This document shows, piece by piece, positions 7,054 to 11,521 of a DNA stretch of 11,521 nucleotides (the stretch's first letter is position 1; the number at the start of each line of letters is the position of its first letter). Position numbers and translations under genes: made by a program. Under the pieces are notes generated by a model that was not told the origin of the DNA, ran no database searches, and was given only the letters and a program-made list of their open reading frames with translations. The stretch spans positions 1-11,521 of the forward strand of contig CAMDSU010000043.1 in NCBI GenBank assembly GCA_945907335.1, in the 5' to 3' direction. The stretch comes from Bordetella parapertussis. GTDB taxonomy: Bacteria; Pseudomonadota; Gammaproteobacteria; Burkholderiales; Burkholderiaceae_C.

Positions 7054-7058
7054 AGGAG
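7053..7058 (+). promoter_or_regulatory. Shine-Dalgarno of ctaE
   Basis: AAGGAG ends 5 nt before ATG 7064. It decides this start over the upstream TTG at 7028, which would read into the end of the DUF2970 gene. Confidence 0.75.
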
Positions 7059-7063
7059 TCGAG

Positions 7064-7945
7064 ATGAGCAGCACAACACCTGGCGCTACGCCCTATTACT
7101 ATGTACCTGAGCCTTCGCGCCACCCGGCCATGGCTGCATTTGGTTTATTTTTTGTCATATTGGGAGCGAGCCAATGGATCAATGATGTCAGCTGGGGCAA
7201 GTACTCCTTGTTCGCTGGTTTGGCTATCTGGTTGTTTGTGCTGTTTCAGTGGTTCAGTGAGGCTGTTCATGAAAGCCAATCGGGTAAGTACGGACGCAAG
7301 ATTGACCTGTCATTCCGTTGGAGCATGAGCTGGTTTATTTTTTCCGAAGTCATGTTTTTTGGTGCATTCTTCTCGGCCTTGTGGTGGGCGAGGGCGCACT
7401 CACTGCCCACGCTCGGTGACAGCGAAAACGCACTGTTGTGGCCAGGATTCAAGGCGGTGTGGCCAAGTGTCATGGCGGGTGTTACTGCATCACCTGCAGG
7501 CATCATTGAACCGTTCCAAACCATGACACCTTTTTGGTTGCCCACCATCAACACGGCCTTGTTGCTGACGTCTGGTGTGACATTGACTATTGCTCACCAT
7601 GCACTGCTGAAAAATGACCGCTCCAAAACCATCCAATTCATGTGGTTGACAGTTGCATTGGGTGTGGTTTTTTTGGTGGTGCAGGGCTATGAATATTTCC
7701 ATGCTTACCAAGACCTGAATCTAAAGATGACTTCCGGTGTGTATGGGTCTACTTTTTACATGCTGACCGGGTTCCATGGTTTTCACGTGTTTGTGGGCAT
7801 GTTGATGTTGTTGTTCGTGACCTTGCGTTTACAAAAGGGCCATTTTTCTGCTGACAGCCATTTTGGATTTGAAGGTGCCGCTTGGTATTGGCACTTTGTG
7901 GATGTGGTTTGGCTGGGTTTGTATGTCTTGGTCTATTGGCTGTAA
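7064..7945 (+). CDS. ctaE: Cytochrome c oxidase subunit III
   Basis: A 293-residue polytopic protein with seven hydrophobic segments, matching the subunit III fold. Conserved pieces include YYYVPEPSRHP near the N terminus, FSEVMFFGAFFSALWWAR with Glu95 in the lipid-facing position conserved in subunit III, the LTGFHGFHVFVGMLML helix, and the C-terminal HFVDVVWLGLYVLVYWL. It contains no redox center. It stabilizes subunit I and sustains proton uptake through the D channel. The ATG at 7064 is supported by a near-perfect ribosome binding site. The gene is the last of the first oxidase block, and a strong hairpin terminator follows 20 nt after its stop. Confidence 0.97.
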   Translation: MSSTTPGATPYYYVPEPSRHPAMAAFGLFFVILGASQWINDVSWGKYSLFAGLAIWLFVLFQWFSEAVHESQSGKYGRKIDLSFRWSMSWFIFSEVMFFGAFFSALWWARAHSLPTLGDSENALLWPGFKAVWPSVMAGVTASPAGIIEPFQTMTPFWLPTINTALLLTSGVTLTIAHHALLKNDRSKTIQFMWLTVALGVVFLVVQGYEYFHAYQDLNLKMTSGVYGSTFYMLTGFHGFHVFVGMLMLLFVTLRLQKGHFSADSHFGFEGAAWYWHFVDVVWLGLYVLVYWL

Positions 7946-7964
7946 GTGTTTCGCCATTCTCAGC

Positions 7965-7990
7965 AAAAAGGCCGCACCAGCGGCCTTTTT
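7965..7990. terminator. Rho-independent terminator, probably bidirectional
   Basis: AAAAAGGCCGC (7965-7975) and GCGGCCTTTTT (7980-7990) form a perfect 11-bp stem around the tetraloop ACCA. The GC core is six pairs and is flanked by an A5 run on one side and a T5 run on the other, so it should end RNA from either direction. It lies between the converging ctaE (plus) and DUF2909 (minus) genes, the right place for a shared terminator. Confidence 0.9.
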
Positions 7991-8044
7991 CATGTCATTC
8001 TTCGACGGCATCAACGCCGCCAGCGTATTGAAAGTTCAGTCGGT

Positions 8045-8269
8045 TTAAACCGCGGTCAATGGGATACCGGTGGGCCTGATCCAGCCCATTTTCCAAGAGA
8101 TCAAAATGCATAAGAACAGCACCACAGATATGCCCACACGAAAAGCCAGAGCCCGCATCATTCGACTGGATTTGGGTGCATCTTCGGTGTCTCCACGCAA
8201 CATGAATAACAATGCAGCAGACAAAGCTGCCAATATGCCTAGGAATGCGATTGCTATGAATATGTTCAT
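8045..8269 (-). CDS. DUF2909 family twin-transmembrane small protein
   Basis: A 74-residue minus-strand protein with two hydrophobic helices (about residues 2-24 and 44-62) joined by a charged linker (RGDTEDAPKSSRMM) and ending in a short tail with GIPLTAV. Length and topology match the DUF2909 twin-transmembrane family, whose function is unknown. It is the only minus-strand gene within the oxidase cluster, convergent with ctaE and divergent from the SURF1 gene. Conserved location beside ctaE and SURF1 in betaproteobacteria suggests a link to the oxidase, but nothing in the sequence proves this. An AGGA lies 11 nt before the ATG on its strand. The stop codon falls inside a 12-bp palindrome at 8041-8052. 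Confidence 0.86.
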   Translation of the reverse strand: MNIFIAIAFLGILAALSAALLFMLRGDTEDAPKSSRMMRALAFRVGISVVLFLCILISWKMGWIRPTGIPLTAV

Positions 8270-8276
8270 GTACCAG

Positions 8277-8303
8277 ATTATCCTGTGAAACTCCCCGAGT
8301 CAA
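8277..8303 (-). promoter_or_regulatory. Candidate promoter for the DUF2909 gene
   Basis: On the minus strand, TTGACT (8303 to 8298) and GATAAT (8282 to 8277) each match consensus at 5 of 6 positions, with a short 15-nt spacer. RNA would begin at or next to the ATG at 8269, making the message nearly leaderless. Part of the same stretch reads AGGA and could be a ribosome binding site instead, so the two readings compete. Confidence 0.3.
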
Positions 8304-8311
8304 TCATCCCC

Positions 8312-9049
8312 ATGGACAAAGGGCGTTCATTGATAGTGATCTTGGCTGCTATTGCAGGCGTCGCCGTGACCCTGCGTCTTGGTTGGTGGCAGTTGTCTCG
8401 GGCTGAAGAAAAAATCCATTATCAAAATCAGTTAGAGGCGCAATTGCAGTTGTCGCCATTGGACACAGCCAGTTTGCTCAAAAGCCCTGAGCAGTGGACG
8501 CTTGCGCACAGAAGAGTCGAACTCTTTGGCAAATGGCTTCCAGAGAAAACTGTGTATTTGGACAACCGCAGCTACAAAGGACAGCCAGGGTTTTGGGTCA
8601 TGACGCCGCTGGCATGGTCGCCAGGGCAAGTGGTCTGGGTTCAGCGTGGATGGGTGGCCAGAGACCCAATAGACGCCACCAAGGCTGCACCGGTTCACAC
8701 GCCAACCCAACCTGTTCGCCTAGAAGGACGTATCTCGCCCGGTTTGTCGCAGATGACGGAATTGAAAGCGTCTGTGGCTTTGCCTCCGCAGGTTGGACAA
8801 TTGCTGATACGTTCCAATCTGGACATGCAAAGCATGCAAGCCATGGTGCCGGAGAAGGTGAGTGCAGTCGTGGTGCAAACTGGCGCGGATTCAGACGGCT
8901 TATCCCGGGATTGGCCTGTCATATCCAAGACGGCAGACAAGAACAAGGCCTACGCATTTCAATGGTTTGCATTAAGTGGTTTGATTGCTTTTCTTTATAT
9001 TTGGTTTCAATGGATAGGGCCGTTGCGTCATGCAAAAAAACAAAGTTGA
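8312..9049 (+). CDS. SURF1 family cytochrome oxidase biogenesis protein
   Basis: A 245-residue SURF1 (Shy1) protein with the family's two-helix layout. The N-terminal helix (about 6-22) runs into the conserved LGWWQLSRAEEK motif (23-34), and the periplasmic domain contains YLDNRSYKGQPGFWVMTPL and VWVQRGWVARDP. The C-terminal helix FQWFALSGLIAFLYIWF closes the protein. SURF1 proteins bind heme a and help insert it into subunit I. I chose ATG 8312; a GTG at 8285 would add nine residues, and neither start has a strong ribosome binding site. The gene starts divergently from DUF2909 with at most 42 nt between, and its last 20 nt overlap the SCO-like gene, so those two are probably co-translated. 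Confidence 0.93.
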   Translation: MDKGRSLIVILAAIAGVAVTLRLGWWQLSRAEEKIHYQNQLEAQLQLSPLDTASLLKSPEQWTLAHRRVELFGKWLPEKTVYLDNRSYKGQPGFWVMTPLAWSPGQVVWVQRGWVARDPIDATKAAPVHTPTQPVRLEGRISPGLSQMTELKASVALPPQVGQLLIRSNLDMQSMQAMVPEKVSAVVVQTGADSDGLSRDWPVISKTADKNKAYAFQWFALSGLIAFLYIWFQWIGPLRHAKKQS

Positions 9050-9725
9050 AGACTCCTCATCGCAAGCGCTTGGCTTGACCATTTACGACTTGCCCGATCC
9101 CCTTGCCGTGGTGCAAGAGGATGCAAAACGCACATGGGGTGGCCGCTGGCGAATGATTTTGGTGTTGTTGGTCTGCGCCGCGCCAGTCATTGCCTCGTAC
9201 TTGACCTTTTACGTGATACGTCCCCAAACCTTAAGTCACTTTGGCGAATTGATTCAACCTGTGCAAGCCATTCCCGACATCACAGGGCAGTCGCTCGATG
9301 GCAAGCCGGTGAAATTGACTGATTTAAAAGGACAGTGGTTGATCATCAGCGTCTCATCAGCCGCATGTGATGCCTTGTGCCAAAGCAATTTGTTGTTGCA
9401 AAGACAAATTCGTGCAACCCTTGGCCGCGAGGCCGATCGCACAGAATGGGTCTGGTTGGTGAACGACAACGCTGAAGTTTCACCTTTGTTGCAGGCCGGA
9501 ATGACCGATGCCGTGGTGTTGCGCGTCCCCGCTGATCAATTGGGACAATGGTTGACGCCACAAACCGGGCATTTGCAGAATGAACATTTGTACTTGGTCG
9601 ACCCTCACGGCAATTGGATGATGCGATTCCCTCCGCGTTTGCAAATGGATCAAGCATCTGACCTCAAGCGTGACTGGAGCCGCTTGTTGCGCGCTTCGGT
9701 ATCTTGGGACAAGGCGGGGCGTTGA
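9030..9725 (+). CDS. SCO/thioredoxin-fold membrane protein, probable cytochrome oxidase assembly factor
   Basis: A 231-residue protein with an N-terminal cytoplasmic part, one membrane helix (about 43-61, ILVLLVCAAPVIASYLTFY) and a periplasmic thioredoxin-like domain. It starts with a PDITGQSLDGKPVKLTDLKGQ-like stretch and then has Cys113-x3-Cys117 in SAACDALC, the CxxxC spacing of SCO/SenC proteins. SCO proteins reduce or deliver copper to CuA of subunit II. The expected copper-binding histidine usually lies about 90 residues after the first cysteine and a few residues before a YL(V/I)xP strand. Here the nearest candidates are His181 and His186, about 70 residues on, in HLYLVDP. It is therefore a divergent member and not a textbook SCO. 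It overlaps the SURF1 gene by 20 nt and lies 5 nt before ctaA. Confidence 0.8.
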   Translation: MQKNKVEDSSSQALGLTIYDLPDPLAVVQEDAKRTWGGRWRMILVLLVCAAPVIASYLTFYVIRPQTLSHFGELIQPVQAIPDITGQSLDGKPVKLTDLKGQWLIISVSSAACDALCQSNLLLQRQIRATLGREADRTEWVWLVNDNAEVSPLLQAGMTDAVVLRVPADQLGQWLTPQTGHLQNEHLYLVDPHGNWMMRFPPRLQMDQASDLKRDWSRLLRASVSWDKAGR

Positions 9726-9730
9726 TTCCT

Positions 9731-10864
9731 ATGAACGAAGTTGCTCTTTTTAACATCGCTCCCTTATTGCAATTGCTATTGCTGGCTTTGCTATTGGCCG
9801 TGGCCCCTTTGACATGGGTTTGGCTAAAGAACCGCCAGTCTCAAATGGTATTGCGGGTAAGGCACCTGACCTTGGTCGTCTTGTTTCTTACTTTCGATCT
9901 GGTGTTGTTCGGCGCATTCACTCGCTTGTCCGATTCAGGTCTGGGTTGCCCGGACTGGCCCGGGTGTTACGGACATGCCAGTCCCATTGGGGCCAGTGCA
10001 CATATTGCGGAGGCGCAATCGGCCATGCCCACCGGGCCGGTAACTTTTCAAAAAGCGTGGATCGAGATGATTCATCGCTATCTGGCGATGTTGGTCGGTG
10101 TGTTGATATTGACGTTGGCCGTATTCTCATGGCGTACCGACCGCAGTTTGTGGGGATGGCCTTCGCTGTCCCTGCTGTGGGTATGTGTGCAAGGTGGATT
10201 CGGCGCGCTCACCGTCACGATGAAGTTATTTCCCTTTTTCGTCACCTTGCATTTGTTGGGCGGCATGATGTTGTTGGTGTTTCTCACCATACAGCTTGTC
10301 AAGCAACGCCATACGTTTGAAAAAACTTCATCAATACCGCTGCCTGTCTGGGCCTATGTCATCACGGCATTGACTTGGATCAGCGTGTTCATACAAACCG
10401 GTTTAGGTGCTTGGGTCAGCAGTAATTACGCCGTGTTGGCATGCGACACTTATCCCATGTGTCAGAACAGTTGGTGGCCAGACATGAATCTAGCCAAGGC
10501 GTTTGAACTGTGGCGTCCATTGGGGCAAGATGCCGCGGGCCAAGCCTTGCCATTTCAGGCGTTGACTGCCATACACATGGTGCACCGTTGGCATGCCGTG
10601 ATTCCTTCGCTCTTGATCCTGCTGGTAGCCAGGGCTTGGATGAATAACGGACTTCGCACGCAAGGCTGGTTGCTGATTGCTTTGTTGTTGTCACAGTTCT
10701 TGACAGGAATTTCTAATGCAGTGTTGGGATGGCCCATGTTGGCGGCTTTGATGCATACCGGTTCAGCGGCAGCTTTGCTGGTATTGTTGACTTGGACTTT
10801 GGCAACCACTCAGCCGCGAAAAGCTGATCGCATCGCCGCTACATTTGACCGAAACATGTTATGA
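9731..10864 (+). CDS. ctaA: Heme A synthase CtaA (COX15)
   Basis: A 377-residue protein with eight predicted membrane helices, formed from two similar four-helix halves. Heme-ligand histidines are in the expected places: His115 in EMIHRYLA (with Glu112), His174 in TLHLLGG, His282, His285 and His288 in [13 protein letters not shown], and His342 in LMHTGSAAA. Both external cysteine pairs are present: Cys73/Cys79 (GCPDWPGC) and Cys238/Cys244 (ACDTYPMC). The enzyme oxidizes the methyl group of heme O to the formyl group of heme A, using electrons from the membrane. ATG 9731 begins 5 nt after the SCO-like stop. The TTG at 9704 would extend it back into that gene. It overlaps ctaB by 4 nt, so the two steps of the pathway should be made together. 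Confidence 0.96.
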   Translation: MNEVALFNIAPLLQLLLLALLLAVAPLTWVWLKNRQSQMVLRVRHLTLVVLFLTFDLVLFGAFTRLSDSGLGCPDWPGCYGHASPIGASAHIAEAQSAMPTGPVTFQKAWIEMIHRYLAMLVGVLILTLAVFSWRTDRSLWGWPSLSLLWVCVQGGFGALTVTMKLFPFFVTLHLLGGMMLLVFLTIQLVKQRHTFEKTSSIPLPVWAYVITALTWISVFIQTGLGAWVSSNYAVLACDTYPMCQNSWWPDMNLAKAFELWRPLGQDAAGQALPFQALTAIHMVHRWHAVIPSLLILLVARAWMNNGLRTQGWLLIALLLSQFLTGISNAVLGWPMLAALMHTGSAAALLVLLTWTLATTQPRKADRIAATFDRNML

Positions 10865-11521
10865 AATCGCTATCCCTCTACATGCCGCTACGCTGGCAGC
10901 AATTCAATGCGTTGACAAAACCCAGGGTCATTCAGTTGATTGTGTTTTGTGCGCTGATCGGTATGGTGCTGTCTGTTCCTGGCGTTCCCGGCTTGGCGCA
11001 GGTAAAGCTCGCTGCCATTGCATGTTTTGGTATCTGGCTGGTTTCGGGTGCAGCAGCTGCCTTCAATTGCATTGTTGAACAAGCCATTGACGCGCGAATG
11101 AAAAGAACGGCTTGGCGGCCCACAGCAAAAGGCGAATTAACCGATCGGGATACCTTGTTGTTTTCTGCAGTGCTGTGCGCACTGGGCTCGCTGATTTTGT
11201 ATGTCTGGGTGAATCCGCTCACCATGTGGTTAACCTTTGCCACATTTGTCGGCTATGCCGTTATCTATACCGTGATACTCAAGCCGCTAACGCCACAAAA
11301 CATTGTCATAGGCGGTGCCTCTGGGGCCATGCCTCCCGTTTTGGGTTGGGCTGCCATGACGGGTGAAGTCGGACCTGAGGCGTTGATTTTGTTCCTCATT
11401 ATTTTTTTATGGACCCCGCCGCATTTTTGGGCGCTGGCGCTTTACAGGGTAGAGGACTACCGAAAGTCTGGCTTGCCAATGCTGCCGGTCACGCATGGCA
11501 ATGAATTCACGCGTTTGCAAA
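10861..11521 (+). CDS. ctaB: Protoheme IX farnesyltransferase (heme O synthase), partial at right edge
   Basis: The ATG at 10861 overlaps the ctaA stop (ATGA) and the frame is open to the window edge, covering 220 codons of a family normally near 300. The first prenyltransferase motif is N69-x3-E73-x3-D77 followed by MKRTAWRP. The second region reads [11 protein letters not shown] then RVEDY (196-200) and [11 protein letters not shown], both diagnostic of COX10/CtaB. At least five hydrophobic segments precede the edge. The enzyme adds a farnesyl group to the vinyl side chain of heme b to make heme O, the substrate of CtaA. No ribosome binding site is seen, so translation probably follows from ctaA. 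Confidence 0.95.
   Translation, partial: MKSLSLYMPLRWQQFNALTKPRVIQLIVFCALIGMVLSVPGVPGLAQVKLAAIACFGIWLVSGAAAAFNCIVEQAIDARMKRTAWRPTAKGELTDRDTLLFSAVLCALGSLILYVWVNPLTMWLTFATFVGYAVIYTVILKPLTPQNIVIGGASGAMPPVLGWAAMTGEVGPEALILFLIIFLWTPPHFWALALYRVEDYRKSGLPMLPVTHGNEFTRLQ

Noticed and set aside
8041..8052. 12-bp palindrome CGGTTTAAACCG at the DUF2909 stop
   Set aside because: A single short palindrome with no loop or partner site. It is probably incidental to the stop codon context.
8494..9078. 194-codon plus-strand frame
   Set aside because: A different frame across SURF1 and the start of the SCO-like gene. The SURF1 frame has the family motifs and this one has none.
9814..10320. 168-codon plus-strand frame
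   Set aside because: Out-of-frame reading of ctaA, whose heme ligands and cysteines are in the other frame.
1..11521. Search for mobile elements, CRISPR arrays, tRNA or rRNA genes and defense systems
   Set aside because: No transposase, integrase, regular repeat-spacer pattern, tRNA-like cloverleaf or toxin-antitoxin pair was seen. Coding is dense and belongs to core metabolism.

Overview
The window is a chromosomal segment from a betaproteobacterium. It most likely belongs to Burkholderiales, close to Comamonadaceae, at roughly half GC. I infer this from the gene content and order (coxB with a fused cytochrome c domain, ctaD, a mini-protein, ctaG, DUF2970, ctaE, DUF2909, SURF1, SCO-like, ctaA, ctaB) and from protein style. 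I could not run a database search, so the lineage is an inference. No mobile element, CRISPR array, tRNA or rRNA is visible, and the region reads as core housekeeping genome.

Left part (1-3120). A partial fpr (ferredoxin-NADP reductase) runs off the left edge on the minus strand. It is divergent from a MaoC-type hydratase gene on the plus strand. The hydratase gene ends in a 10-nt convergent overlap with trmL. trmL lies 13 nt downstream of comF on the minus strand, so the two probably share a transcript. A BioC-like methyltransferase gene starts 28 nt from the comF start, divergently, and lacks the normal SAM-binding glycine motif.

Right part (3121-11521). This is an aa3-type cytochrome c oxidase cluster. 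The first block (3262-7945, plus strand) encodes subunit II with CuA and heme c sites, subunit I, a 38-aa membrane mini-protein, the CuB chaperone CtaG, a DUF2970 protein and subunit III. It ends at a strong hairpin terminator (7965-7990). A single minus-strand gene (DUF2909) sits between the two blocks. The second block (8312-11521, plus strand) encodes SURF1, a divergent SCO/thioredoxin-fold protein, heme A synthase (CtaA) and the start of heme O synthase (CtaB), which is cut by the right edge.

The genes form one functional unit. CtaB and CtaA convert heme b to heme O and then heme A. SURF1 helps heme insertion, CtaG supplies CuB, and the SCO-like protein probably acts on CuA. CoxB, CtaD and CtaE are the catalytic core. 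Several junctions overlap by 4 nt (ATGA), suggesting translational coupling. I found no convincing new system. The points most worth a second look are the 38-aa gene, the degenerate methyltransferase, the inverted DUF2909 gene and the atypical SCO-like protein.
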